Below, in pieces: positions 7,265 to 16,171 of a DNA stretch of 16,953 bases (position 1 is the first letter of the stretch; each line of letters opens with the position of its first letter). A model generated the notes under the pieces. That model searched no databases. It was not told the origin of the DNA and was given only the letters and a program-made list of their open reading frames with translations. Source of the DNA: an uncultured Rhodobiaceae bacterium (GTDB lineage Bacteria > Pseudomonadota > Alphaproteobacteria > RS24); NCBI GenBank assembly GCA_913020275.1, contig CAJWBV010000004.1, positions 1 through 16,953 on the forward strand. Direction: 5' to 3'. The position numbers were made by a program, and so were the translations under genes.

Positions 7265-10231
7265 ATGCCCACGCCCAGTAAAAAGCACACGCCGCAGGCA
7301 CGAAAGATACGCATTGTCGGCGCGCGCGAGCACAATCTTAAAAACGTCTCACTGGATTTGCCAAGAGATGAATTGATTGTCATTACCGGGCTGTCCGGGT
7401 CAGGTAAAAGCTCGCTTGCCTTTGACACGATTTATGCTGAAGGCCAGCGGCGCTATGTTGAAAGCCTGTCGGCTTATGCCCGCCAGTTCCTCGAAATGAT
7501 GCAAAAGCCCGATGTCGACCAAATTGACGGGCTGTCACCGGCCATCTCCATTGAGCAGAAAACCACCTCGCGCAACCCGCGTTCCACCGTTGGCACGGTG
7601 ACGGAGATTTACGACTATCTGCGCCTGCTCTATGCGCGCATCGGTGTCCCCTATTCGCCCGCCACCGGCCTGCCGATTGAAAGCCAGACCGTCAGCCAGA
7701 TGGTTGACCGGCTTATGGCACTGGATGCCGGCACACGGCTTTATCTACTGGCGCCCATTGTCCGCGGTCGCAAGGGCGAATATAAGCGCGACTTTGCCGA
7801 ACTGCAAAAGCGCGGCTTCCAGCGCGTCAAAGTCGATGGCAGCTATTACGAAATCACGGAAGTGCCGGCGCTCGACAAAAAGCTGAAACACGATATTGAT
7901 GTGGTGGTCGACCGGCTGGTTATCAAAGACGACCTCGGCAACCGCCTGGCCGACAGTCTCGAAGTGGCGCTTGGGCTGACTGATGGCATTGCCGTTGCGG
8001 AAATGGCGGATACCAAATCTGAGGGCGAAGATCCCGAACGCCTGATTTTTTCAGCGCGCTTTGCCTGCCCCGTCTCCGGCTTCACGATTGACGAAATTGA
8101 ACCGCGCCTGTTTTCGTTCAACAACCCTTTCGGCGCCTGTCCGGCATGTGACGGGTTGGGCACGCAGTTTTTTATCGATCCGGTAGCCGTTGTGCCCGAT
8201 GGTGGCCTGTCGCTCTATAAGGGCGCAATTGCACCTTGGTCGCGAAGCACATCACCCTATTACACGCAAACACTGGAAGCTCTGGCACGCCATTACGGAT
8301 TCAAAATGTCAAGCGCATGGAATGATTTGCCCGAAGACGCCCGCAATGTCATTCTCTATGGCTCCGGCGAAGAAGTCATCACTTTTCAATATGATGATGG
8401 TTTGCGGAATTATAAGACCCGCAAGGCGTTTGAAGGGGTTATTCCGAACCTCGAGCGCCGCTATCGCGAAACCGACAGCAGTTGGGCGCGCGAAGAAATA
8501 GAAAAATACCAGTCAATTACCGATTGCGAGACTTGTGGCGGATATCGCCTGAAACCGGAGGCGCTGGCCGTCAAACTTGGGGGACTTCATATCGGCCAGG
8601 TGGTGCAGCAATCCATTCGCGCCGCCGAGCAATGGTTTAACGACCTCGAAAAACAGCTTACCGACAAGCAAAAACAAATAGCCGTGCGTATTTTGAAGGA
8701 AATTCGAGAACGGTTAAAATTTCTGAACGATGTCGGTCTTGAATATCTGACGCTTTCGCGCAATTCGGGCACGCTTTCCGGCGGGGAAAGCCAGCGCATA
8801 CGCCTCGCCTCTCAAATCGGGTCGGGGTTGACCGGCGTTCTCTATGTGCTTGATGAGCCGTCCATCGGACTGCATCAGCGCGACAATACCCGCTTACTGG
8901 ACACGCTGGTCAGATTGCGCGACCTCGGCAATACTGTCGTCGTTGTAGAGCACGATGAAGAGGCGATTATGGCCGCCGACCATGTGGTCGATATCGGCCC
9001 GGGCGCTGGCCTGCATGGTGGCGAAATTATAGCGCAAGGCGCGCCGGCGAAGATTATCTCCGCCAAAAAAAGTCTGACCGGGCAATATCTGGCCGGCACC
9101 AAACAAGTGCCGGTGCCGAAAAAGCGCCGCACCACAAAAGCCGACAAGTGCATCACAGTGAAAAACGCGCGCGGCAACAACCTTAAAAATATTGATGCTG
9201 AAATTCCGCTCGGCACGTTTACCTGCGTGACCGGCGTTTCCGGTGGCGGCAAATCCACCCTGCTGATTGACACATTGTATAAATCGCTCGCCCGCAAACT
9301 CAACAATGCCCGCGCCACCCCCGCCGAGCACGACACAATTGAGGGGTTACACCTGCTCGACAAGGTAATCGACATTGACCAATCGCCGATCGGTCGCACA
9401 CCGCGGTCAAATCCGGCGACCTATACGGGCGCCTTTACACCCATCCGCGAATGGTTTGCCGGTCTGCCGGAGTCCAAAGCGCGCGGTTATCGTCCGGGGC
9501 GGTTTTCATTCAACGTGAAAGGCGGGCGCTGCGAAACCTGCCAGGGCGACGGGGTCATTAAAATCGAAATGCACTTTCTGCCGGATGTCTATGTCGAGTG
9601 CGACAGTTGCCACGGCCAACGCTATAACCGCGAAACGCTTGAAGTGCGCTTCAAAGACAAAAGCATTGCCGATGTTCTGGACATGACGGTCGACGAAGCC
9701 GCCGAATTTTTTAAGGCCGTGCCGATGGTGCGTGATAAAATGTTGACTTTGCAACGCGTCGGGCTGGGATATATCAAGGTCGGGCAACAGGCCACCACGC
9801 TTTCGGGTGGCGAAGCGCAGCGCGTCAAGCTGGCCAAGGAATTGTCGAAGCGCGCGACCGGCCGCACGCTCTATATTCTGGATGAACCGACTACGGGCCT
9901 GCATTTTCACGATGTCGCCAAATTGCTGGAAGTGCTGCACGAACTGGTCGACACAGGCAATACGGTAACTGTCATCGAGCACAATCTCGAAGTTATCAAA
10001 ACCGCCGACTGGATTATTGATATCGGCCCGGAAGGTGGCGACGGCGGCGGCGAAATCGTAGCAACCGGAACGCCCGAAGACGTCGCCAAGGTAAAACGCA
10101 GTCATACCGGAACCTATCTGGCCCCTATTCTTAAAAAAACGGCGACACAGAAAGCGCCAAAGACAACAACAAAGAAAACGTCACCCAAACCCAAAAAACG
10201 CACCAACCAGCGACCGAAAGCCGCCGAATAG
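7265..10231 (+). CDS. uvrA: Excinuclease ABC subunit A
   Basis: The 988-residue UvrA is the damage-sensing ATPase of nucleotide excision repair and loads UvrB. It has two ABC ATPase modules. Module one has Walker [10 protein letters not shown] (42-50) and signature LSGGESQR (504-511) followed by [13 protein letters not shown]. Module two has Walker [10 protein letters not shown] (657-665) and LSGGEAQR (846-853) followed by [13 protein letters not shown]. The first zinc module reads C268-P-V-S271 then C292-P-A-C295, so one expected cysteine is serine; I recall the same CPVSGFT in other alphaproteobacteria. The second module is complete (Cys756, 759, 779, 782). The last 32 residues (957-988) are a Lys/Thr/Pro-rich basic tail with ten lysines. 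The start ATG follows AGGA by six bases. Confidence 0.98.
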   Translation: MPTPSKKHTPQARKIRIVGAREHNLKNVSLDLPRDELIVITGLSGSGKSSLAFDTIYAEGQRRYVESLSAYARQFLEMMQKPDVDQIDGLSPAISIEQKTTSRNPRSTVGTVTEIYDYLRLLYARIGVPYSPATGLPIESQTVSQMVDRLMALDAGTRLYLLAPIVRGRKGEYKRDFAELQKRGFQRVKVDGSYYEITEVPALDKKLKHDIDVVVDRLVIKDDLGNRLADSLEVALGLTDGIAVAEMADTKSEGEDPERLIFSARFACPVSGFTIDEIEPRLFSFNNPFGACPACDGLGTQFFIDPVAVVPDGGLSLYKGAIAPWSRSTSPYYTQTLEALARHYGFKMSSAWNDLPEDARNVILYGSGEEVITFQYDDGLRNYKTRKAFEGVIPNLERRYRETDSSWAREEIEKYQSITDCETCGGYRLKPEALAVKLGGLHIGQVVQQSIRAAEQWFNDLEKQLTDKQKQIAVRILKEIRERLKFLNDVGLEYLTLSRNSGTLSGGESQRIRLASQIGSGLTGVLYVLDEPSIGLHQRDNTRLLDTLVRLRDLGNTVVVVEHDEEAIMAADHVVDIGPGAGLHGGEIIAQGAPAKIISAKKSLTGQYLAGTKQVPVPKKRRTTKADKCITVKNARGNNLKNIDAEIPLGTFTCVTGVSGGGKSTLLIDTLYKSLARKLNNARATPAEHDTIEGLHLLDKVIDIDQSPIGRTPRSNPATYTGAFTPIREWFAGLPESKARGYRPGRFSFNVKGGRCETCQGDGVIKIEMHFLPDVYVECDSCHGQRYNRETLEVRFKDKSIADVLDMTVDEAAEFFKAVPMVRDKMLTLQRVGLGYIKVGQQATTLSGGEAQRVKLAKELSKRATGRTLYILDEPTTGLHFHDVAKLLEVLHELVDTGNTVTVIEHNLEVIKTADWIIDIGPEGGDGGGEIVATGTPEDVAKVKRSHTGTYLAPILKKTATQKAPKTTTKKTSPKPKKRTNQRPKAAE

Positions 10232-10270
10232 GTTCTTTTCGTGGCGCCCTGAACATTGTATGTCTGTACC

Positions 10271-11695
10271 ATGACAGACGCGCGCAAACTTCACATTATC
10301 GGCGGCGGGCTGGCGGGTTCAGAAGCCGCATGGAAAGCCGCCAATGCCGGAAGGCACGTGGTACTTCACGAAATGCGGCCCGTGCGTAAGACGGACGCGC
10401 ATGTCACCCAATCGCTTGCCGAACTGGTTTGTTCAAACTCTTTTCGCTCTGATGATGCGGAGACAAATGCTGTCGGGCTGTTGCACGCGGAATTGCGCGA
10501 TGCCAACAGCCTGATTATGAAATGCGCTGACGACAACCAAATTCCGGCGGGATCGGCACTGGCAGTGGACCGCGAAGGCTTTGCCGAAGCCGTGACCGCC
10601 GCGCTGGAAGCCCATGCCAATATTGAAATCCGGCGCGAGGAAATATCCGATATACCCGCAAATTGGGCCAGCACCATCATTGCCACCGGCCCGCTGACCG
10701 CGCCTGCGCTCTCGAAAACTATTGCCAATATGACAGGCAAAGACAGGCTGGCCTTTTTCGATGCCATTGCTCCGATTGTCTATCACGACAGCATTAATAT
10801 GGATGTTTGCTGGAACCAATCGCGCTACGACAAGCTAGGCCCCGGCGGAACGGGCAAGGATTACATCAACTGCCCAATGGATGAGGCACAATATAACCGC
10901 TTCATCGACGCCCTGCTCGACAGTGAAACCGCCGATTTTAAGGAATGGGAAACCGACACCCCCTATTTCAACGGTTGTCTGCCTATTGAGGTGATGGCCG
11001 CGCGCGGGCGCGAAACCCTACGCCACGGGCCGATGAAACCGCGTGGGCTGACCAATGCCCACCAGCCGGACGTCAAACCTTATGCCGTTGCGCAATTGCG
11101 CCAAGATAATGCGCTGGGCACGCTGTTTAATATGGTCGGCTTTCAGACCAAGCTGAAATATGCCGGTCAGACGGATGTGTTCCGCCTTATTCCGGGGCTT
11201 AAAGAGGCGCGCTTTGCCCGTCTTGGCGGTTTGCACCGCAACACATTTTTGAACAGCCCCACCCTGTTGGCGGGTGATCTGTCGCTCAAAACCCGGCCCG
11301 ACATTCGTTTCGCCGGTCAGATAACAGGCGTTGAAGGCTATGTGGAAAGCACGGCCATCGGCTTGCTGGCCGGACGCTTTGCCGCCGCCGAGCTGATGCA
11401 AACGCCTCTGCCCGCACCGCCGCCGACAACGGCCTTCGGTGCTTTGCTGGCGCATATCACCGTCAATGCCGAAGCGGGCACATTTCAGCCTATGAATATG
11501 AATTTTGGCCTGATGCCACTGCCCGACACAAGCGACGCAGAGCAGGCACCGCGCAATGCCGATGGCAAAAAACTGCGCGGCAAGGCGCGCATGCACGCGC
11601 GAAAACTGAACCGGCAACGTGCCTACACACGCCGCGCGCGAACCGATTTTGCGCCCTGGCTGACCGCGATAAATATGTCGCGCGCCGCAGAATAG
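10271..11695 (+). CDS. trmFO: Folate-dependent tRNA uracil-54 C5-methyltransferase (TrmFO)
   Basis: The 474-residue flavoprotein makes ribothymidine at position 54 of the tRNA T-loop, using methylenetetrahydrofolate and FADH2 instead of SAM. The FAD-binding loop is at the N-terminus ([13 protein letters not shown], residues 9-21). Conserved cysteines are Cys54 in [12 protein letters not shown] and Cys236 in [13 protein letters not shown], matching the catalytic pair known in B. subtilis (Cys53, Cys226). The glycine-rich [10 protein letters not shown] and the C-terminal [12 protein letters not shown] are family hallmarks. I chose ATG 10271 because [13 protein letters not shown] has the usual short lead. 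An in-frame TTG at 10256 would add five residues. No clear ribosome binding site precedes either. The gene lies 39 bases after uvrA on the same strand and could be co-transcribed. Its stop is directly adjacent to the stop of the convergent next gene. Confidence 0.96.
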   Translation: MTDARKLHIIGGGLAGSEAAWKAANAGRHVVLHEMRPVRKTDAHVTQSLAELVCSNSFRSDDAETNAVGLLHAELRDANSLIMKCADDNQIPAGSALAVDREGFAEAVTAALEAHANIEIRREEISDIPANWASTIIATGPLTAPALSKTIANMTGKDRLAFFDAIAPIVYHDSINMDVCWNQSRYDKLGPGGTGKDYINCPMDEAQYNRFIDALLDSETADFKEWETDTPYFNGCLPIEVMAARGRETLRHGPMKPRGLTNAHQPDVKPYAVAQLRQDNALGTLFNMVGFQTKLKYAGQTDVFRLIPGLKEARFARLGGLHRNTFLNSPTLLAGDLSLKTRPDIRFAGQITGVEGYVESTAIGLLAGRFAAAELMQTPLPAPPPTTAFGALLAHITVNAEAGTFQPMNMNFGLMPLPDTSDAEQAPRNADGKKLRGKARMHARKLNRQRAYTRRARTDFAPWLTAINMSRAAE

Positions 11696-12394
11696 TCAGA
11701 TTTTTCCTCGAAACGCCGACAGGAGCAGTCGCATTTGATGGCGTAATAACGACTCCCGCATGGGCCAAGCTCGCGCAAAGCGCGCGGTTAGTCCAATTAT
11801 CAAAAAAGCCGGCAACAGCTTTGCCCGCTCGCGGCGTGGGCTCGCATTGAAGCCGGCGCGCGCCGTCTCAAGCCATGACGACGCCCGCTCCATCACGACT
11901 TCGGTCGGCCCGTCATGCGCAAGGCGAACCAGCTCGAACCCGATACCGGCATCGCGCAGCCAGGCGGGGCACACCGCAGGCGAAAGCCCCAAAACTTCAA
12001 GCGAAAGTCGCATGAAAGCCGGGCCCACAATAGTCGCCTCAGCCTCCAGCTCTTCAAGTGTCGGCATTTGTGTGCGTTCAAGCGCGGACATTCGACCATC
12101 AATCAGACAGGCAATATCCTCGACACAAAAGTCACAAGCGGCCAATGCTGCCACAAAAGGTGATGCGTTGGACGCATCCGGTGTGTCCCCAAGCACATCG
12201 CGCCACCATTGCAGGCGGATGGCCCCGACCATGGGTTCACTCACTTCTGACGGAATGCGCGCAATCTCCGTATAGGCTGCATAAAGCGCCAGCATGCGCA
12301 AACGCTTGTCGGCGGGCGTGAATAAATGACAGAGATATAAATCGCCATCATTCGCCCGCAACTGCGTTCGCAAGATATGTGCGTCTTCTTCCAT
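11696..12394 (-). CDS. Squalene/phytoene synthase-fold protein, NDUFAF6-like
   Basis: The 232-residue protein shows YLCHLFTPADKRLRMLALYA, then EIARIPSEVSEPMVGAIR and LQWWRDVL, followed by AFMRLSLEVLG and a C-terminal helix-rich part. The strings SEPM and RLQWWRD are typical of the COG1562 branch that includes mitochondrial NDUFAF6, a complex I assembly factor. The aspartate-rich motifs that bind prenyl diphosphate in true squalene and phytoene synthases are not visible, so carotenoid or hopanoid synthesis is unlikely and complex I assembly is the better guess. It is about 40-50 residues shorter than most relatives. AGGA just before the ATG supports the start. In related genomes this gene often lies near secDF and trmFO. 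It is separated from the upstream PuuD-like gene by a strong terminator, so it needs its own promoter, which I could not find. Confidence 0.8.
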   Translation of the reverse strand: MEEDAHILRTQLRANDGDLYLCHLFTPADKRLRMLALYAAYTEIARIPSEVSEPMVGAIRLQWWRDVLGDTPDASNASPFVAALAACDFCVEDIACLIDGRMSALERTQMPTLEELEAEATIVGPAFMRLSLEVLGLSPAVCPAWLRDAGIGFELVRLAHDGPTEVVMERASSWLETARAGFNASPRRERAKLLPAFLIIGLTARFARAWPMRESLLRHQMRLLLSAFRGKI

Positions 12395-12426
12395 ATTTCC
12401 TTTCTAGGCTGGAGCGTCACAAAAGA

Positions 12427-12478
12427 CAAAGGCCCGCACAGAGGCGGTCAAAAAACAAAGGGCCGCACAGAGGCGGCC
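12427..12478. repeat. Imperfect tandem duplication containing terminator sequence
   Basis: Two 23-base units at 12427-12449 and 12456-12478, offset by 29 bases, differ at only two positions (C/G at unit position 7, T/C at position 22). Both contain CCGCACAGAGGCGG. Only the second, at higher coordinates, extends into a full 11-pair hairpin. The first keeps a four-pair stem and a T-rich tail on the minus strand. Confidence 0.85.
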
Positions 12479-12483
12479 CTTTG
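12450..12483 (-). terminator. Rho-independent terminator after the PuuD-like gene
   Basis: On the minus strand AAAGGGCCGC, a six-base loop and GCGGCCCTTT form a perfect ten-pair stem (eleven with the outer C-G pair), followed by T6. It starts 17 bases past the stop of the PuuD-like gene. There is no T-run on the plus side, so it acts in one direction. Confidence 0.88.
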
Positions 12484-12500
12484 CAAAATTTCAGATGGCT

Positions 12501-13103
12501 CTAATACAGGTTTTGTGCAGAAACCATAGAGAACAGCATCGGGATCGACAGCATGGTGTTGGTTCGTGAGAACAACATTGCCGTGCGCGCCGAAGCCGCT
12601 TTCGTGTCAGCGTCAGCTTCAACAATCCCAAGTGCTTTTTTCTGATTGGGCCAGATCACAAACCAGACGTTAAACCACATCACAATGCCCAGCCACATGC
12701 CGATACCGATAGCGATATTTTTCGGCACGGCGAAGTCGTTCATGGCACCAAGAGACATGGCGTCATGGATATAGCCGTTGAGATAACCCAGAATTAGACC
12801 GGTCAGCACCGTAACCATCGCCGCCCAGCGGAACCACCACAGCGCCGCAGGTGCTATGACTTTGCTGACGGCAGGCTTCTGCTCATCGGGAATATTGGGC
12901 ATGTTGGGAATTTGTACGAAATTGAAATAATACAGCAGGCCAATCCACATAATGCCAGTTAGCACATGGAGCCAACGGAACAGAAATGCATAAAAGGCGG
13001 TATCCATCATGCCGCCGCCATTCAGATACATAAGCTCCAGAATGAACGCCAGGACAAAACCCGCGATTACCGTATTGCGTAGTGAGGTTAAAATCATCGC
13101 CAT
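12501..13103 (-). CDS. Short integral membrane protein like the PuuD N-terminal domain
   Basis: The 200-residue protein has about five membrane segments (near 10-28, 40-62, 88-110, 128-150, 178-196). The strings FRWLHVLTGIMWIGLLYYFN, WFRWAAMVTVLTG, MWLGIVMWFNVWFVIWPNQK and a C-terminal SRTNTMLSIPMLFSM resemble the membrane domain of PuuD urate hydroxylase (urate oxidase N-terminal family). His46 and the paired Trp residues are of the kind that could serve haem or quinone contact, but this is inference. PuuD proper is about twice as long and carries a C-terminal cytochrome c with CxxCH; that part is absent here and no purine genes are nearby. Function is therefore unknown. GGGGAG lies seven bases before the ATG. 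It has its own candidate promoter and a strong terminator, so it appears to be a single-gene unit between secF and the NDUFAF6-like gene. Confidence 0.75.
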   Translation of the reverse strand: MAMILTSLRNTVIAGFVLAFILELMYLNGGGMMDTAFYAFLFRWLHVLTGIMWIGLLYYFNFVQIPNMPNIPDEQKPAVSKVIAPAALWWFRWAAMVTVLTGLILGYLNGYIHDAMSLGAMNDFAVPKNIAIGIGMWLGIVMWFNVWFVIWPNQKKALGIVEADADTKAASARTAMLFSRTNTMLSIPMLFSMVSAQNLY

Positions 13104-13138
13104 GTTTCATCTCCCCGGTCGATTTGATTCTTCGAAAC

Positions 13139-13167
13139 AGTGTACATGCGACAGTTTTTAAGGGCAA
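13139..13167 (-). promoter_or_regulatory. Candidate sigma-70 promoter of the PuuD-like gene
   Basis: Reading the minus strand, TTGCCC (13162-13167) and TACACT (13139-13144) are 17 bases apart and end 35 bases before the start codon, leaving room for the GGGGAG ribosome binding site. The match is moderate (four of six for the -10). It lies in the 77-bp gap after secF. Confidence 0.5.
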
Positions 13168-13180
13168 CCGAACACAGGGT

Positions 13181-14101
13181 CTAACCGCTTTGCACCTCAG
13201 ACCAATCCCGCTTGACACCAAGCTGGATAAGTAATGGCGCGGCAATGAAAATGGAGGAATAAGTGCCCACCAACACACCCCAAATCATCGCAAAGGTAAA
13301 GCCGCGAATAACTTCGCCACCCAGCGTGTAAAGCGCAATCAGGGCAAGCAGTGTCGTTACGGAAGTCATCACAGTGCGCGACAAGGTCTGGTTAATGGCA
13401 ATATCCAACAATTCGGAAATATCCATTTTCTTGTATTTGCGTAAGTTTTCGCGCACGCGGTCATAGACAACGACAGTGTCGTTCATCGAATAACCGACAA
13501 TGGTCAGGATGGCGGCGAGGATCGACAGATTAAAATCCAGTTGCAAAAGCGAAAAAACGCCAATGGTCAATATCACATCATGCACCAGCGCCATTACCGC
13601 GCCGACGCTGAACTGCCACTCAAAACGGAACCAGATATAAATCAGCATTGAACTGATCGCCGCAACAACGGCAAGAAGACCTGTCTGTATCAATTCGCGG
13701 CTCACCTGCGGCCCAACAATCTCAACACGGCGGATTTCAAATTCGCCTTCCAGATCTTGGCGTATCGCATCAACCGCACTCAAGTCGCGTTCGGTGGAAA
13801 CCGCGCCATCGGCTTCGGCCACCCGGATCAAAACATCCGTCGGCGTGCCGAATTGCTGAATTTGCACCTCGCCCAGTTCAAGCGTCTGCATACGGCCGCG
13901 CAAATTGCCAATATCAACCGGCTCGGAAGAGCTGATTTCAACCAGAATACCGCCCTTGAAGTCGATGCCGAAATTCAAGCCTTGCATCAAAAACGCCACC
14001 AGTGACCCGATAATCAACACGCTTGAAACCACAAAAGCACGGCGGTTGTAGCGTACAAATTTAAAATCCGGTGTGCTGGGAACCAGCTTCAGAGTTTTCA
14101 T
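13181..14101 (-). CDS. secF: Protein translocase subunit SecF
   Basis: The 306-residue membrane protein pairs with SecD to pull exported proteins across the inner membrane using the proton gradient. The first membrane helix (~23-40) is followed by GLNFGIDFKGG (41-51), the SecF hallmark, then a periplasmic domain to ~135. Five further helices follow, with ALVHDVILT (171-179) and SMNDTVVVYDRVRE (205-218), the conserved segment that contains the Asp/Arg residues of the proton path. The length matches the family. It begins 20 bases after the secD stop. The first residues, MKTLKLVPSTPDFKFV, match many alphaproteobacterial SecF proteins. Confidence 0.97.
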   Translation of the reverse strand: MKTLKLVPSTPDFKFVRYNRRAFVVSSVLIIGSLVAFLMQGLNFGIDFKGGILVEISSSEPVDIGNLRGRMQTLELGEVQIQQFGTPTDVLIRVAEADGAVSTERDLSAVDAIRQDLEGEFEIRRVEIVGPQVSRELIQTGLLAVVAAISSMLIYIWFRFEWQFSVGAVMALVHDVILTIGVFSLLQLDFNLSILAAILTIVGYSMNDTVVVYDRVRENLRKYKKMDISELLDIAINQTLSRTVMTSVTTLLALIALYTLGGEVIRGFTFAMIWGVLVGTYSSIFIAAPLLIQLGVKRDWSEVQSG

Positions 14102-14121
14102 TTAACCGTGTCCTTTGCAGC

Positions 14122-15738
14122 CTATACGGGCAGTGTATCCGGCCGCCCTTGTCGGCGTAGCCATAATGAAATGAAAAACCGCGTCAACGTAAACGCGGTG
14201 AAAACCGACGTTACAATGCCGATGGCCAACGTCACCGCGAACCCGCGAATGGGCCCTGCCCCAAGCTGGAACAAAATCAGCGCGGCCAGCAATGTTGTGA
14301 TGTTGGCATCAAGAATGGTGCCCAATGCCCGATTATATCCAAGATCAATCGACGTGACCGAGTTTTTACCGGCAGCGATTTCCTCTCGTATCCGCTCGAA
14401 AATCAGAACATTTGCATCCACTGCCATGCCGACGGTCAAAACAATGCCGGCAATGCCGGGCAAGGTCAGCGTGGCCTGAAGCCCCGACAGCACACCCATC
14501 ACCAAAAACAGGTTAATGATGAGCGCAATATTTGCGAACACACCAAACAGGCCGTAACTTACACTCATAAAGCCGATCACGGCGGCAAAACCGACTATTA
14601 GCGCAATGCGCCCGGCGGCCACGCTGTCGGCACCCAGCCCAGGCCCCACCGTGCGCTCTTCCAGAATATTCATCGGCGCCGGCAATGCACCTGCGCGCAG
14701 CAAAATGGCGAGGTCATTGGCTTCCTGAACCGAGAAACTTCCGGTTATGCGTCCGGCACCACCCAGAATGGCCGTTTGAATGACCGGCGCGGAGATGACC
14801 TTGTCGTCCAGAACAATGGCAAAGGGACGCCCGACATTCGCGCGTGTAACTTCACCGAATTTCTTGGCACCGATGGAGTCAAACCGGAAATTAACCTCCG
14901 GCGCACCGGTTTGCTGGTCAAAACCAATGCTCGCATCTACCAGATTTTCACCGCTGACCATGGCGCGGCGTTTGATGAGATAGGGCACAGCCGGTTCGGT
15001 ATCGGTATAAACCAGTCGCGACCCGGGCGGCATGCGCCGCCCGTTCACCACTTCAAACGCGCCGACATTTTGGTCGACAAGATGGAAGTTGAGCTTCGCG
15101 GTTTGCCCCAACAACGCCTTAAGGCGTTGCGGGTCATCCAGTCCCGGCACCTGAACCAGAATACGAGTTGCGCCTTGGCGCTGAATGGTCGGCTCGGTCG
15201 TGCCCAGTTCGTCAATCCGCCGACGGATAATTTCAATCGATTGCTGCAAGGTGCTGGTGTTGCGCGCCAGTGTCGCCTCTTCGGTAATCAGCAGATGAAA
15301 TGTCTGCCCCTCCATCGCTTTGACATCAAGATCGACGGCCTGATTAAACCCGCCGAAAACATTTGCCACCACGGGCTGCGCGAGGCCGGCAAGCACTTCG
15401 CGCGCCAGTTCGACATCGTTCGCATCACGAATGGTGACCGTCACACCGTCACGCAGGCGGCCAAGGCCCGTATATCCGATTTGGCGCCCGCGCAAAGCCT
15501 GACGAACATCAGAAACAATTTCTTCAATGCGTTCGCTCTGCACAACGCCCGTATCGACTTCCAGCAAGAGATGAGAACCGCCCTGCAGGTCGAGCCCCAA
15601 ATTGAGCTGTCCGCCAGGTAAAAATCCGGGCAGTGAAAGACGCGTCCTCTCATCCATGAAATTCGGGGATGAAAACAAAAAGCCCAGAAAAACTATCAGC
15701 CCGATGCCGATGATTTTGAGATTGGAAAAATGGAGCAT
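14122..15738 (-). CDS. secD: Protein translocase subunit SecD
   Basis: The 538-residue membrane protein has one N-terminal helix (~8-24), a large periplasmic head with P1 and base subdomains (~25-365), and five C-terminal helices of the RND type. Signatures are LNLGLDLQGGSHLLLEV (46-62) and VGMAVDANVLIFERIREE, with Asp441 in the conserved DANV motif of the proton path. The head contains the IEIIRRRIDELGTTEP and ILVQVPGLDDPQRLKALLG segments expected for SecD. It acts with SecF and YajC on the SecYEG channel. The start ATG is eight bases after the yajC stop. The length suits alphaproteobacteria, which have a smaller head than E. coli SecD (615 residues). Confidence 0.97.
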   Translation of the reverse strand: MLHFSNLKIIGIGLIVFLGFLFSSPNFMDERTRLSLPGFLPGGQLNLGLDLQGGSHLLLEVDTGVVQSERIEEIVSDVRQALRGRQIGYTGLGRLRDGVTVTIRDANDVELAREVLAGLAQPVVANVFGGFNQAVDLDVKAMEGQTFHLLITEEATLARNTSTLQQSIEIIRRRIDELGTTEPTIQRQGATRILVQVPGLDDPQRLKALLGQTAKLNFHLVDQNVGAFEVVNGRRMPPGSRLVYTDTEPAVPYLIKRRAMVSGENLVDASIGFDQQTGAPEVNFRFDSIGAKKFGEVTRANVGRPFAIVLDDKVISAPVIQTAILGGAGRITGSFSVQEANDLAILLRAGALPAPMNILEERTVGPGLGADSVAAGRIALIVGFAAVIGFMSVSYGLFGVFANIALIINLFLVMGVLSGLQATLTLPGIAGIVLTVGMAVDANVLIFERIREEIAAGKNSVTSIDLGYNRALGTILDANITTLLAALILFQLGAGPIRGFAVTLAIGIVTSVFTAFTLTRFFISLWLRRQGRPDTLPV

Positions 15739-15746
15739 AATGCGCG

Positions 15747-16070
15747 TTAGCTTTTCTTGGCCGGTTCGCCTTTGGCGCGGACGGAAATAATCATTGATTT
15801 GATAACCGAAACACGGGTGTTTTCGGCAATATCAACTTCAATTTCATCTTCAGCAACTTTCGCCACCTTGCCGACAAGACCGCCTTGCGTGACAACGGTG
15901 TCGCCGCGGCGCAGAGCCTCGACCATATTGGCATGTTCGCGTTGGCGTTTTTGCTGGGGTCGCAAAATCATGAAATAGATAATGGCAAACACCATAACCA
16001 GCGGAAACAGCAACTCGAACAATGAGCCACCGGCGGCGGTAGATTGGGCATAGGCTGGCGATATCAACAT
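15747..16070 (-). CDS. yajC: Sec translocase accessory subunit YajC
   Basis: The 107-residue protein has a short lead (MLISPAYAQS, common in alphaproteobacteria), one membrane helix (~17-36, ending in YFMILRPQQKRQ) and a small cytoplasmic domain with RRGDTVVTQGGLVGKVAKV. It binds SecDF and is usually encoded directly upstream of secD, as here. GGGAG five bases before the ATG gives a strong start. The gene has its own good promoter in the gap after the M23 gene, so yajC-secD-secF form one transcription unit. Confidence 0.96.
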   Translation of the reverse strand: MLISPAYAQSTAAGGSLFELLFPLVMVFAIIYFMILRPQQKRQREHANMVEALRRGDTVVTQGGLVGKVAKVAEDEIEVDIAENTRVSVIKSMIISVRAKGEPAKKS

Positions 16071-16099
16071 TTTAGCTCCCTCAGGTAATTCTGCGGCGG

Positions 16100-16128
16100 A
16101 CTATACGAAAGTTGACCGCTAACGCCAA
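16100..16128 (-). promoter_or_regulatory. Strong candidate promoter of yajC-secD-secF
   Basis: Reading the minus strand, TTGGCG (16123-16128) and TATAGT (16100-16105) are separated by exactly 17 bases and end 29 bases before the yajC ATG. Five of six -10 bases match the sigma-70 consensus. This is the best promoter in the window. Confidence 0.7.
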
Positions 16129-16157
16129 GCCTTCCGCGCATGGAAAACAAAGAAATC

Positions 16158-16171
16158 CGCTCAAATGAGCG
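16158..16171 (-). terminator. Small hairpin over the stop of the M23 gene
   Basis: The minus strand reads CGCTC, ATTT, GAGCG with the TGA stop inside, followed by GGATTTCTTTGTTTT. The stem is five pairs. It could be a weak terminator separating this gene from yajC, which fits the separate promoter at 16100-16128. Confidence 0.3.

Noticed and set aside
9506..10105. 199-codon open frame on the minus strand
   Set aside because: It is antisense to the second ATPase module of uvrA; no independent coding signal.
10232..10254. GTTC ... GAAC inverted repeat between uvrA and trmFO
   Set aside because: Arms of four bases separated by 15 do not match a LexA box (direct GTTC repeat with seven bases between) and are expected by chance.
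11018..11617. 199-codon open frame on the minus strand
   Set aside because: It is antisense to trmFO; Cys/Arg/Gln-rich composition typical of a shadow frame.
12398..12425. Possible promoter TTGTCT-N17-TAGAAA for the NDUFAF6-like gene
   Set aside because: It would start transcription at the ATG itself, leaving out the AGGA ribosome binding site, so it is not plausible.
14776..15621. 281-codon open frame on the plus strand
   Set aside because: It lies entirely antisense to secD, has no family-like motifs, and reads as a composition shadow of the real gene.
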